The notes under the pieces are model-generated. The model had not been told where the DNA came from, searched no databases, and was given only the letters and a program-made list of their open reading frames with translations. The position numbers and the translations under genes are program-made. A stretch of DNA of 48,232 nt, taken from Bradyrhizobium macuxiense (GTDB lineage: Bacteria; Pseudomonadota; Alphaproteobacteria; Rhizobiales; Xanthobacteraceae). The stretch is from positions 56,408-104,639 of the forward strand of contig NZ_LNCU01000035.1 in assembly GCF_001542415.1 (NCBI RefSeq). The letters run 5' to 3'. Below, in pieces: positions 17,242-25,637 of the stretch; within the stretch, counting starts at the first letter, position 1; each line of letters begins with the position of its first letter.

Positions 17242-17975
17242 GCCAGACACCACATATCTTTATTGTCGACGACGAGGCACCGGCCCGCGAAATGGTCGGC
17301 GATTACCTCAAGATGCACGGCTTTGGCGTGACGCTGTGCGATGGCGGCAAGAGCCTGCGCAAGGAGATCGAGAACTGCACGCCCGATCTCGTGGTGCTGG
17401 ACCTCAACATGCCCGAGGAAGACGGGCTGTCGATCATCCGCGACCTCAAGAGCCGCATGAACGTCCCCGTCATCATGCTGACAGCCACTGCCAGCCCGAT
17501 CGACCGGGTGGTGGGGCTCGAGATCGGCGCCGACGACTATGTCGCAAAGCCCTGCGAATTGCGTGAATTGATGGCGCGCATCCGCTCGGTGCTGCGGCGA
17601 AGCGGAGCTGCGAAGCCGGCGGCACCGGAACCGGCAAGCGCGAAGGCTGAAAAGGAGCAGCTGGTGCGGTTCGGCACCAAATGGCTCGACCTCGAGGCCC
17701 AGGCACTGCGCGACGACGAGGGCAATGAGCACCCGCTGACGGCGTCCGAGTTCGGCCTGCTGAAGGTGTTCGCGGCCAACCCCAAGCGCGTGCTGTCGCG
17801 CGAGCGACTGCTGGAACTGGCCAACGCGCGCGACGCCGAAGCCTTCGACCGCGCCGTCGACCTGCGTATCATGCGCATCCGGCGCAAGATCGAATTCGAC
17901 CCGACCAAGCCGTCCGTGATCCGCACCATCCGGGGCGGCGGCTATCTGTTCTCGCCGACCGGCGACAAGGCGTGA
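17238..17975 (+). CDS. OmpR/PhoB-family response regulator
   Basis: A 245-residue regulator. The receiver has HIFIVDDEAPAREMV, the phospho-Asp in LVVLDLNMPEEDG, the MLTATAS switch and YVAKPCELRELM. A linker rich in Ala/Glu/Lys leads to a winged-helix DNA-binding domain (LTASEFGLLKVFAANPKRVL, DRAVDLRIMRIRRKIE, IRTIRGGGYLFSP). ATG 17238 overlaps the preceding kinase stop (ATGA). It is the output of the four-gene unit starting with the TRAP-type binder; likely targets are the divergent promoter at 12262-12435 and remote transporter genes. Confidence 0.93.
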   Translation: MSQTPHIFIVDDEAPAREMVGDYLKMHGFGVTLCDGGKSLRKEIENCTPDLVVLDLNMPEEDGLSIIRDLKSRMNVPVIMLTATASPIDRVVGLEIGADDYVAKPCELRELMARIRSVLRRSGAAKPAAPEPASAKAEKEQLVRFGTKWLDLEAQALRDDEGNEHPLTASEFGLLKVFAANPKRVLSRERLLELANARDAEAFDRAVDLRIMRIRRKIEFDPTKPSVIRTIRGGGYLFSPTGDKA

Positions 17976-17993
17976 CGTCGTCCGCAATTTGAT

Positions 17994-18112
17994 CGTCGTC
18001 CCGGCGAAAGCCGGGACCCATACGCCGCGGCGGTCGCAAGAGGCAAGCGGCATGACGACCTTCTGACAACCCCCTCCTGTGGTTATGGGTCCCGGCTTTC
18101 GCCGGGACGACG
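17994..18112. repeat. REP-like palindromic repeat R1, gene-less copy A
   Basis: A perfect 29-base inverted repeat: the left arm at 17994-18022 (starts CGTCGTCCCGGCGAAAGCCG) equals the reverse complement of the right arm at 18084-18112, around a 61-base centre. Each arm itself folds as CCCGGC/GCCGGG. Next to the right arm is CCTGTGGTTATGGG, shared with the copy that brackets the GIY-YIG gene at 25638-26036. It fills the gap between the response regulator and polA. Confidence 0.9.
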
Positions 18113-18188
18113 ATTTTGGTTGTGTGGCAAGAGCGGATTCTATGACGGCGAGGCTGTCATTTCGCGCAAAAATCCCTAAATTTCGGCC

Positions 18189-21100
18189 ATGCCGAAAACA
18201 GCCTCGAAGACCCCCGCCAAGCCCGCATCGAAGACCGCCGCAAAGCCCGTTGCCGCCATGGCCACGGCGAAGGGCGACCACGTCTTCCTGGTCGACGGCT
18301 CGTCCTACATCTTCCGCGCTTATCACGCGCTGCCGCCGCTGAACCGCAAGTCCGACGGGCTGCAGGTCAATGCCGTGCTCGGCTTCTGCAACATGCTGTG
18401 GAAGCTGTTGCGCGACATGCCGGAGGACAACCGGCCGACCCATCTGGCGATCGTGTTCGACAAGTCGGAGATCACCTTCCGCAACAAGCTCTATCCCGAC
18501 TACAAGGCGCACCGGCCGCCGGCCCCCGACGACCTGATCCCGCAATTCGCGCTGATCCGCGAGGCGGTGCGCGCCTTCGACCTGCCCTGCCTCGAGCAGA
18601 TCGGATTCGAGGCCGACGATTTGATCGCGACCTATGCTCGGCAGGCCAGCGAGCGCGGCGCGACCACGACCATCGTGTCGTCCGACAAGGACCTGATGCA
18701 GCTCGTGAACGACAAGATCACGATGTACGACACGATGAAGGACCGCCGCATCGGCCGTGAAGAGGTGATCGAGAAATTCGGCGTGCCGCCTGAGAAGGTG
18801 GTCGAGGTGCAGGCGCTGGCGGGCGATTCCACCGACAACGTGCCCGGCGTGCCCGGCATCGGCGTCAAGACCGCGGCTCAGCTCATCATCGAATATGGCG
18901 ACCTCGACCAGCTGCTGTTCCGCGCTACCGAGATCAAACAGCCGAAGCGGCGAGAGGCGCTGCTGGAGAACGCCGAGAAAGCGAGGATTTCGCGCCAGCT
19001 CGTGCTGCTCGACGACAAGGTCGAGCTCGACGTGCCGCTCGACGACCTCACGGTGCACGAACCCGACGCCCGCAAGCTGATCGCCTTCCTCAAGGCGATG
19101 GAGTTCTCCACCCTCACTCGCCGCGTCGCCGACTATTCGCAGATCGATCCCGCCGATGTCGAGCCCGATCCCGGCAACAAGAGCGGCGCGAGCGTGTTCT
19201 CGCCGCTGCCGCCTTCCGACGTGAAGCCAGAGCCCGGATCGGGACACGCCGCCGCGCCCTCGACGACGAAGGAGCGCACTAAGCCGACCGGCGCCCGGGA
19301 CGACAAGGCCTCCAGCCTCAAGGGCACGCCGGCCGCGCTCGCAGAAACCCTCGGCGAGGCGATCCGCAAGATCGCGTTCGATCGCAAGGCCTACCAGGCG
19401 ATCGGCACGCTCGACCAGTTGCAGACCTTCGTCGCGCGCGTGCATGACGTTGGCCATTTCGCGATCGAAGCGATGTCCGATTCGATCGACCCGATGCAGG
19501 CCGAGCTCTCCGGGCTGGCACTGGCGCTGGCGCCCAACGAGGCCTGCTATGTGCCGCTTGGCCACAAGCAGCCCGGCGGCGGCGCGGGCCTGTTCGACGC
19601 CGGTCTCGCGCCGGGCCAGCTCAAGGCCGCGGAGGCGCTGGACGCACTGAAACCCCTGCTGGAATCGGCCGGCATCCAGAAGGTCGGCTTCAACGTCAAG
19701 TTCACCGCGGTGCTGCTCGCGCAACACGGCATCATCTTGCGCAACATCGACGATGCGCAGCTGATGTCCTACACGCTCGACGCCGGACGCGGCTCGCACG
19801 CGCCCGAGTCGCTGGCCGAGCGCTGGTTTGGCCATGCCGTGGTCAACTATGGCGGCCTGGTCGGCAGCGGCAAGGGCAAGCTGACCTTCGATCAGATCGC
19901 GATCGACAAAGCCGCGGAGTATTCGGCCGAAAGCGCCGACGTGACCCTGCGCCTGTGGCAGGTGCTGAAACCCCGCCTGATCGCCGAGCGGATGCTGAGC
20001 GTCTACGAGACGCTGGAGCGGCCGCTGGTGTCCGTGCTGGCGCGGATGGAGCGGCGCGGCATCTCGATCGACCGCCAGGTGCTGTCGCGGCTGTCAGGGG
20101 ATTTCGCCCAGACCGCCGCGCGCGTCGAGGCCGAGATTCAGGAGATCGCGGGCGAGCCGGTCAATGTCGGCAGCCCCAAGCAGATCGGCGATATCATCTT
20201 CGGCAAGATGGGATTGCCCGGCGGCAGCAAAACCAAGACCGGCGCATGGTCGACCACCGCGCAGGTGCTCGACGAACTCGCCGAGCAGGGCCACGAATTC
20301 CCGAAGAAGATCCTGGAATGGCGGCAGGTCTCGAAGCTGAAATCGACCTACACCGACGCGCTGCCGAACTACGTCAACCCGCAGACCCACCGCGTGCACA
20401 CCACCTACGCGCTGGCCGCGACGACGACAGGACGGCTGTCGTCGAACGAGCCGAACTTGCAGAACATCCCGGTTCGCACCGAGGACGGCCGCAAGATCCG
20501 CCGCGCCTTTATCGCCACGCCCGGCCACAAGCTGGTGTCGGCGGACTATTCGCAGATCGAATTGCGGCTGCTCGCCGAAATCGCCGACGTTCCGGTGCTG
20601 CGTCAGGCATTCCGCGACGGCCTCGACATTCACGCGATGACCGCGTCCGAAATGTTCGGTGTGCCGATCAAGGACATGCCGAGCGAAGTGCGCCGCCGTG
20701 CCAAGGCGATCAATTTCGGCATCATCTACGGCATCTCGGCCTTCGGGCTCGCCAACCAGCTCGGCATCGCCCGCGAGGAAGCCTCCGCCTACATCAAGAA
20801 ATACTTCGAGCGCTTCCCGGGCATCCGTGCCTACATGGACGAGACCAAGGATTCCTGTCGCAGGAACGGCTACGTCACCACACTGTTTGGCCGAAAAATG
20901 TACTACCCCGACATCAAGGCCTCCAACGCGTCGGTGCGCGCCTTTAATGAGCGCGCCTCGATCAACGCCCGCCTGCAGGGCACTGCGGCCGACATCATCC
21001 GCCGCGCCATGATCCGGATGGAGGACGCGCTTGCGGAGAAGAAACTGTCGGCGCAGATGCTGCTGCAGGTGCACGACGAACTGATCTTCGAGGTGCCCGA

Positions 21101-21230
21101 CGACGAGGTCGCGGCGACGCTGCCGGTGGTGCAGAAAGTGATGCAGGACGCGCCTTTCCCGGCGGTGATTCTCTCGCTGCCGCTGCAGGTCGACGCGCGC
21201 GCGGCGACCAACTGGGACGAGGCGCATTGA
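18189..21230 (+). CDS. polA: DNA polymerase I
   Basis: A 1013-residue Pol I for Okazaki-fragment maturation and excision repair. The N-terminal 5'-nuclease domain is intact (FLVDGSSYIFRAYHALPP, GFEADDLIATYA, GDSTDNVPGVPGIG). The C-terminal polymerase is intact: SADYSQIELRLLAEI (Asp ~786), RRRAKAINFGIIYGISAFG (O helix), QVHDELIFEV (Asp ~963). In between, the 3'-5' exonuclease domain keeps its fold but not its metal ligands: Glu427, Met429, Thr506 and Ser582 stand where E. coli has Asp355, Glu357, Asp424 and Asp501. A Lys/Ala/Thr-rich extension (MPKTASKTPAKPASKTAAKP) precedes the core. The enzyme probably lacks proofreading. Confidence 0.97.
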   Translation: MPKTASKTPAKPASKTAAKPVAAMATAKGDHVFLVDGSSYIFRAYHALPPLNRKSDGLQVNAVLGFCNMLWKLLRDMPEDNRPTHLAIVFDKSEITFRNKLYPDYKAHRPPAPDDLIPQFALIREAVRAFDLPCLEQIGFEADDLIATYARQASERGATTTIVSSDKDLMQLVNDKITMYDTMKDRRIGREEVIEKFGVPPEKVVEVQALAGDSTDNVPGVPGIGVKTAAQLIIEYGDLDQLLFRATEIKQPKRREALLENAEKARISRQLVLLDDKVELDVPLDDLTVHEPDARKLIAFLKAMEFSTLTRRVADYSQIDPADVEPDPGNKSGASVFSPLPPSDVKPEPGSGHAAAPSTTKERTKPTGARDDKASSLKGTPAALAETLGEAIRKIAFDRKAYQAIGTLDQLQTFVARVHDVGHFAIEAMSDSIDPMQAELSGLALALAPNEACYVPLGHKQPGGGAGLFDAGLAPGQLKAAEALDALKPLLESAGIQKVGFNVKFTAVLLAQHGIILRNIDDAQLMSYTLDAGRGSHAPESLAERWFGHAVVNYGGLVGSGKGKLTFDQIAIDKAAEYSAESADVTLRLWQVLKPRLIAERMLSVYETLERPLVSVLARMERRGISIDRQVLSRLSGDFAQTAARVEAEIQEIAGEPVNVGSPKQIGDIIFGKMGLPGGSKTKTGAWSTTAQVLDELAEQGHEFPKKILEWRQVSKLKSTYTDALPNYVNPQTHRVHTTYALAATTTGRLSSNEPNLQNIPVRTEDGRKIRRAFIATPGHKLVSADYSQIELRLLAEIADVPVLRQAFRDGLDIHAMTASEMFGVPIKDMPSEVRRRAKAINFGIIYGISAFGLANQLGIAREEASAYIKKYFERFPGIRAYMDETKDSCRRNGYVTTLFGRKMYYPDIKASNASVRAFNERASINARLQGTAADIIRRAMIRMEDALAEKKLSAQMLLQVHDELIFEVPDDEVAATLPVVQKVMQDAPFPAVILSLPLQVDARAATNWDEAH

Positions 21231-21250
21231 AGCGCGGCGCGCGCTTCAAT
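21226..21250 (+). terminator. strong stem-loop overlapping the polA stop codon
   Basis: ATTGAAGCGCG (21226-21236) and CGCGCTTCAAT (21240-21250) form a perfect 11-base stem around GCG and include the polA TGA. No T-run follows, so it may be a factor-dependent terminator or an mRNA-stabilising hairpin before the LysE gene. Confidence 0.5.
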
Positions 21251-21275
21251 CGGGCGCTTGGTCAGGGTGGCGCCC

Positions 21276-21908
21276 TTGGCTGACATTCATCCGCTTCTCG
21301 CCTTTGCATTGACCTCATTCGTCATTGAGATCACGCCCGGCCCCAACATGACCTACCTCGCCGCGTTGTCGCTCTCGAGCGGCACGCGCGCGGGGTTCGC
21401 CGCAGTCGGCGGCATCGCACTCGGTCTGATGACCTACGGCGTGATCGCAGCGCTCGGCCTGGCTGCAGTGATCGAGAGCTCGCCGCTGCTCTATGGCCTG
21501 CTGCGCTGGGGCGGCGTGCTTTATCTTCTGTGGCTCGCTTGGGAGGCCTGGTCGGGCCAGACAGACGGCGCTTCCGACAGAGGCAGCGACAGCGAGCGGC
21601 CATGGCCCGCCTTCCGGCGTGGCCTGATCACCAACCTGCTCAATCCCAAGGCCGCGGTCTTCTATCTCACCATACTGCCCGAGTTCGTCCGCCCGGACGC
21701 CGGCTCCGTCGTATCGCAGACGCTGGTGCTGAGCCTGCTCTATGTCGCGATCGCGACGCTGATTCATGCGGTGATCGTGACGCTCGCCGGTGCGTTGCAA
21801 TCAACCATCGACGTCGCCAACAACCGCAGGCCCATTCGTGCAGCGTTTGCACTCGCGCTGGTCGGCATAGCGGTCTGGTTTGCGGTCACGACCGGCCAAC
21901 CGAGATAA
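21276..21908 (+). CDS. LysE/RhtB-family amino-acid exporter
   Basis: An integral membrane exporter of about 210 residues with the family signature ITPGPNMTYLAALSLSSGTRAG near the N-terminus, the GLITNLLNPKAAVFYLTILPEFV motif in the middle and about six hydrophobic helices. TTG 21276 (MADIHPLLAFAL) is chosen because AGGG at 21264-21267 gives good spacing; GTG 21267 and TTG 21258 are possible in-frame starts. It follows polA closely. RhtB-type proteins export homoserine, threonine, lysine, leucine or similar; substrate here unknown. The next gene is a second, diverged member. Confidence 0.9.
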   Translation: MADIHPLLAFALTSFVIEITPGPNMTYLAALSLSSGTRAGFAAVGGIALGLMTYGVIAALGLAAVIESSPLLYGLLRWGGVLYLLWLAWEAWSGQTDGASDRGSDSERPWPAFRRGLITNLLNPKAAVFYLTILPEFVRPDAGSVVSQTLVLSLLYVAIATLIHAVIVTLAGALQSTIDVANNRRPIRAAFALALVGIAVWFAVTTGQPR

Positions 21909-21987
21909 TTGCTCCGAGAGCAATTCCAGCATGGCTTCGCCGCAGAGCACACGCTAGAAGTGCGTACATCCCCTCGCGAGACCCGTC

Positions 21988-22623
21988 ATGCCCCACACAT
22001 CCGCTTTGCTCGGCTTTGCACTCGTGAGCCTTGGCATGGTGCTGACGCCGGGGCCGAACATGATCTACCTGATTTCGCGTTCGATCACGCAGGGACCCGC
22101 GGCCGGCATCATCTCGCTCGGCGGCGTGGCGCTCGGCTTCGTGTTCTACCTGCTGTGCGCGGCGTTCGGCATCACCGCGCTGCTGTTCGCGATCCCCTAC
22201 GCCTATGACGCGCTGCGCTTTGCCGGCGCGGCCTATCTGCTCTGGCTCGCATGGCAGGCGCTGAAGCCCGGCGGCCGCTCGCCGTTCCAGGTCAAGACGT
22301 TGAAGGTCGACGGCCCGCGCAAGCTGTTTGCGATGGGCCTCGTCACCAACCTGCTCAACCCGAAGATCGCGATGCTGTATCTCGCGCTGCTGCCGCAGTT
22401 CATCGACCCCGCCGGCGGCAGCGTGCTGACGCAGTCGCTCGCGCTCGGCTCGATCCAGATCGTGATCAGCGTCAGCGTGAATGCGATGATCGCGCTCGCC
22501 GCCGGTTCGATCGCAGTATTCCTCGGCACCCGCCCGACCTGGCTGCTGGTACAGCGCTGGCTGATGGGCACGGTGCTGACGGGATTGGCGGTGAAGATGG
22601 CGCTCGAGGCGCGAAGGGCGTGA
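21988..22623 (+). CDS. LysE/RhtB-family amino-acid exporter
   Basis: A 211-residue membrane protein, a second member of the LysE family with LTPGPNMIYLISRSITQGPAAG, the loop MGLVTNLLNPKIAMLYLALL and six predicted helices ending in WLLVQRWLMGTVLTGLAVK. It is related to, but clearly diverged from, the exporter 80 bases upstream; the two may be a tandem duplication that has specialised, or simply neighbours. ATG 21988. Substrate not predictable. Confidence 0.92.
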   Translation: MPHTSALLGFALVSLGMVLTPGPNMIYLISRSITQGPAAGIISLGGVALGFVFYLLCAAFGITALLFAIPYAYDALRFAGAAYLLWLAWQALKPGGRSPFQVKTLKVDGPRKLFAMGLVTNLLNPKIAMLYLALLPQFIDPAGGSVLTQSLALGSIQIVISVSVNAMIALAAGSIAVFLGTRPTWLLVQRWLMGTVLTGLAVKMALEARRA

Positions 22624-22631
22624 CCCCAACT

Positions 22632-22734
22632 TGTCATGCGCGGGCTTGACCCGCGCATCCATCGTCTGCGCAAGCAGACACTGAAGGGGTTTTGCAAAGC
22701 AGGATGGATTGCCGGGTCAAGCCCCGCAATGACA
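22632..22734. repeat. palindromic intergenic repeat, family R4
   Basis: The ends are inverted: TGTCATGCGCGGGCTTGACC at 22632-22651 and GGGTCAAGCCCCGCAATGACA ending at 22734, with ATCCATC/GATGGAT inside. It occupies all the space between the convergent LysE and GST genes and would form a bidirectional hairpin. Confidence 0.8.
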
Positions 22735-22739
22735 CCCCC

Positions 22740-23366
22740 TCAATCCAGCTTCGCCTCCATGCCTCGCTTGGTCGCGGGGCGGGCCATCAGGGCGTCGTAC
22801 CAGCGCTTGACGTTGGGGAAGTCGGCCAGGTCCACCTTGTGGCGCGGATGGCGCCAGGCCCAGCCGAGGATCGCGAAATCGGCAATCGAGAGGTCGCCGG
22901 CAACGAATTCGCGGCCGGCAAGCCGGCGATCCAGCACGTCATAGAGCCGCCGCGTCTCGGCCATGTAGCGCTTCAGGCCGTAGGCGCGGTCCTGCTCGTT
23001 CTCCAGCGCGATGAAATGGTGCACCTGGCCCGGCATCGGGCCGAAACCGCCCATCTGCCACATCAGCCATTCATAGACCGGAATGCGCTCCGCGAGCGGC
23101 TTCGGCAGGAATTTGCCGGTCTTCTCGCCGAGATAGAGCAGGATCGCGCCTGATTCGAAGATGCTGACGCGCTTGCCGCCGGGGCCGTCGGGATCGACAA
23201 TGGCCGGGATCTTGTTGTTCGGGCTGATTTCGAGGAAGGCAGGCGCCATCTGCTCGCCCTTGGTGATGTTCACCGGGACGACCTTGTAGGGCAGGCCCAT
23301 CTCCTCCAGCGCCACGGAGATCTTGCGGCCGTTCGGCGTGTTCCAGGTGTGCAGCTCGATGGTCAT
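22740..23366 (-). CDS. Glutathione S-transferase, YfcG/Nu-class-like
   Basis: A 208-residue GST. The thioredoxin-like N-terminal domain has HTWNTPNGRKISVALEEMGLPY, the cis-Pro region NNKIPAIVD and the glutathione gamma-Glu contact FESGAILLYLGEKTG. The helical C-terminal domain has the N-capping box SIADFAILGWAW. TPNGRK near the N-terminus is characteristic of YfcG/YghU-type enzymes, which act as disulfide-bond reductases using two glutathiones. Transcribed alone; ATG 23366. Physiological substrate unknown. Confidence 0.9.
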   Translation of the reverse strand: MTIELHTWNTPNGRKISVALEEMGLPYKVVPVNITKGEQMAPAFLEISPNNKIPAIVDPDGPGGKRVSIFESGAILLYLGEKTGKFLPKPLAERIPVYEWLMWQMGGFGPMPGQVHHFIALENEQDRAYGLKRYMAETRRLYDVLDRRLAGREFVAGDLSIADFAILGWAWRHPRHKVDLADFPNVKRWYDALMARPATKRGMEAKLD

Positions 23367-23555
23367 TTCCGCTTCCCTCGCAAATGCTCGGCGCTTGCTT
23401 TAGGGGGAACCGGAGAACGGGACAACCCGTGCCGTTCGCAGGCGCGCCCATCGAAATCGCGGCACAGGCACTGTTGACGGCCTCATTTCCGCGCTGGAAT
23501 GTGCGGGGAAGCGCCGATAGATTGCCGCCGCCTCGAACCCCCAAGGGAAAAAGCC

Positions 23556-24119
23556 TTGTCCAAATCAGCCTCCCGCGCCCGCCTCGCCGAGATCATCCGC
23601 AAGCGTTCGTTCGGTCGTGGCGAAATCACCTTGGCGTCGGGCCGCAAGAGCGACTTCTATTTCAACCTGAAACCGACGATGCTTGATCCCGAGGGCGCAG
23701 CGCTGCTCGCCGAGCTCACCTATGAATCACTGAAGGACGACAGGCTCGATTTCGTCGGCGGCCTGGAGATGGGCGCGGTGCCGCTCGCGGGCGCCATCGC
23801 GCAGCTGTCCTGGCTGAAGGGCCACCCGATCGCGGCCTTCTTCGTACGCAAGAAGCCGAAGGAGCACGGCGCGCGGCTGTCGGTGGAAGGGCTCGCCAAG
23901 GGCGAGACGCTCGTGGGCAAGCGTATCGTGATCGTCGAGGACGTCACCACGACCGGCGGTTCGGCGCTGAAGGCGGCGGAAGCCGTGCGCGAGGCCGGCG
24001 GCGAGATCGCGCTGGTCTTCACCATGGTCGACCGCGAGGAAGGCGCGACCGAGACCTTTGCAGAGGCCGGGCTGCCGTTTCGCGCGCTGTACACGGCCGG
24101 CGAGTTCCTGAAGGACTGA
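23556..24119 (+). CDS. pyrE: Orotate phosphoribosyltransferase
   Basis: A 187-residue enzyme of pyrimidine synthesis that joins orotate and PRPP to give OMP. The PRPP-binding loop is [41 protein letters not shown] and [16 protein letters not shown] are family segments. TTG 23556 ([14 protein letters not shown]) is chosen because AAGGGA at 23543-23548 lies seven bases upstream; the frame is open further but without a ribosome site. Divergent from the GST gene and followed by an unrelated secreted protein. Confidence 0.95.
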   Translation: MSKSASRARLAEIIRKRSFGRGEITLASGRKSDFYFNLKPTMLDPEGAALLAELTYESLKDDRLDFVGGLEMGAVPLAGAIAQLSWLKGHPIAAFFVRKKPKEHGARLSVEGLAKGETLVGKRIVIVEDVTTTGGSALKAAEAVREAGGEIALVFTMVDREEGATETFAEAGLPFRALYTAGEFLKD

Positions 24120-24304
24120 GCTCCACCGGGCTTGGCCCGGCCATAACGAATGGAACCAGCCGCTTGCTCGTCCTCCGTAGATTCACCGCAATCAATTGCT
24201 CGTTTACCATCCGACACTAGGGTGAATCGTGCCGGGGCAGCGATCGCCGCGGCACCTTCTGTCGGGTGGAGCGAGCGTTGCGTACAGGATGGACCAATCG
24301 ACGC

Positions 24305-25096
24305 ATGCAGCGTCGCCTGATGCTTCTCGCCGTCACGCTGGCGGGCGTCGGCATTTGCGTGCCCGCCCCGGTATCGGCCGAGGGCCTGCTCGACTTCTTC
24401 TTCGGCGGCGCGCAAAAGCAGCCGTCGCGTCAGGCCTCGCCGCAAGGCAACTTCTTCGATCCATTCGGCCTCAACCAGCAGGCTGAACGGCCGCCCGCGC
24501 CTGTGTCGGCACCGCGCGTCGCCGGATCGGGGCCGGCGTTCTGCGTGCGCAGCTGCGACGGCAAGTATTTTCCGCTGACCATGCGCGGCAACGCCACGCC
24601 GGCGCAGCTCTGCCAGGCCTTCTGCCCGGCAACCGCGACCAAGGTCTTCTACGGCGGCAATATCGACAGCGCCTCGTCGAACACGGGCGAGCGCTACGCC
24701 GACAGCGAGAACGCCTACGCCTATCGCAAGGCGCTGCGCGCCGACTGCACCTGCAACGGCCGCGATCCGGCCGGTCTCGCGCCTGTTGACCTCACCCTCG
24801 ACGCCTCGTTGCGTGCCGGCGACGTGGTCGCTACCACCGACGGCCTCGTCGCCTATACCGGCATCCGCGTCGGCAACGACCAGGCGCTCGACTTCACGCC
24901 GGTCGCCTCCTATCCGGGCCTGACGGCTGCGGTCCGCACTCGGCTCGGCGAGATGAAGGTGGCGCCAGCCAGCGCAGATGCTGCCAGCGACGCGCCGCAT
25001 CCGGAAACCGGCCGTGATGGCGCGCCCGCAGCGCCGGCCGCGGTGACGCCGAAAACCACGGCACCAAAGCCCGCCAAGCGGGCCGATGTGAACTAA
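24305..25096 (+). CDS. Secreted DUF2865-like protein
   Basis: A 263-residue exported protein with a signal peptide (MQRRLMLLAVTLAGVGICVP, cleavage near VSAEG). The conserved core is AFCVRSCDGKYFPLTMRGNA, QLCQAFCPATATKVFYGGNID and the C-rich RADCTCNGR, which match the alphaproteobacterial DUF2865 family (several conserved cysteines, probably disulfide-bonded). The C-terminus is a low-complexity Ala/Pro tail. ATG 24305 is used; GTG 24266 is an in-frame alternative. Function unknown; probably periplasmic. Its stop overlaps by two bases the stop of the convergent gene. Confidence 0.82.
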   Translation: MQRRLMLLAVTLAGVGICVPAPVSAEGLLDFFFGGAQKQPSRQASPQGNFFDPFGLNQQAERPPAPVSAPRVAGSGPAFCVRSCDGKYFPLTMRGNATPAQLCQAFCPATATKVFYGGNIDSASSNTGERYADSENAYAYRKALRADCTCNGRDPAGLAPVDLTLDASLRAGDVVATTDGLVAYTGIRVGNDQALDFTPVASYPGLTAAVRTRLGEMKVAPASADAASDAPHPETGRDGAPAAPAAVTPKTTAPKPAKRADVN

Positions 25097-25524
25097 CGCC
25101 CGACGATGACGCCGATCACGTTCGGCGCGGCCAGATATTTGTCCTCGATCGCCGCGCGCGCGGCGGCGCGGTTCTCCGGATTGAGGATCCCGCGCTTCTC
25201 GGCGAGGATCATCCAGCAATAGCCCCACCAGTCCGTCAGCATCCCCTGATCGTCGACGAGATCGTAGCCCTGCTCGGCGGCGAAGATGCGCGCATGGGCC
25301 TCGTCGAGCGAATCAAGCCAAGCGTGATCCTCGAGCGAGAACAGATCGTCGCTGAAATCGTCCGTGGTGTAGCCCCAGATCGACATGCAGACCGCATTGA
25401 ACTCGCGGTCGAGCTGGTCGTCGTCGACCCATTGGCGCCGCGAGGCCAGATGCAGCCGCGACAGCGAGCGCGCGAAATCGGCGATGCGGGTGAGAGCGAA
25501 CTGATCAAAGGCGATAGTGGACAT
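25093..25524 (-). CDS. Hypothetical cytoplasmic protein
   Basis: A 143-residue protein starting at ATG 25524 after a GGGGG ribosome site. It is acidic, with many aromatic residues (SIWGYTTDDFSDDLFSLEDH, DDQGMLTDWWGYCWMILAEK) and no signal peptide or membrane segment. I do not recognise the family with certainty. Codon use is like the neighbours and the length is well supported, so it is probably a real gene. It converges with the DUF2865-like gene, the two stops overlapping. Confidence 0.7.
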   Translation of the reverse strand: MSTIAFDQFALTRIADFARSLSRLHLASRRQWVDDDQLDREFNAVCMSIWGYTTDDFSDDLFSLEDHAWLDSLDEAHARIFAAEQGYDLVDDQGMLTDWWGYCWMILAEKRGILNPENRAAARAAIEDKYLAAPNVIGVIVGR

Positions 25525-25637
25525 GTAGCCCCCGCGGAGACTGAGAGACCATAGATGTTGTGTCGGCGCCTGCACCGAATCACAATGATATATCAAAGAC
25601 TTGCTAAAGTGTTCTTAATTCGTTCTTGTTCATCAAA

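Noticed and set aside
17994..18112. R1 palindromes considered as intrinsic terminators
   Set aside because: There are no T-runs after the stems, the same sequence occurs at unrelated sites, and one copy encloses a gene.
15490..19835. Very long minus-strand frames opposite the two-component genes and polA
   Set aside because: They are shadows created by high GC codon bias; the plus-strand genes have complete catalytic motifs.
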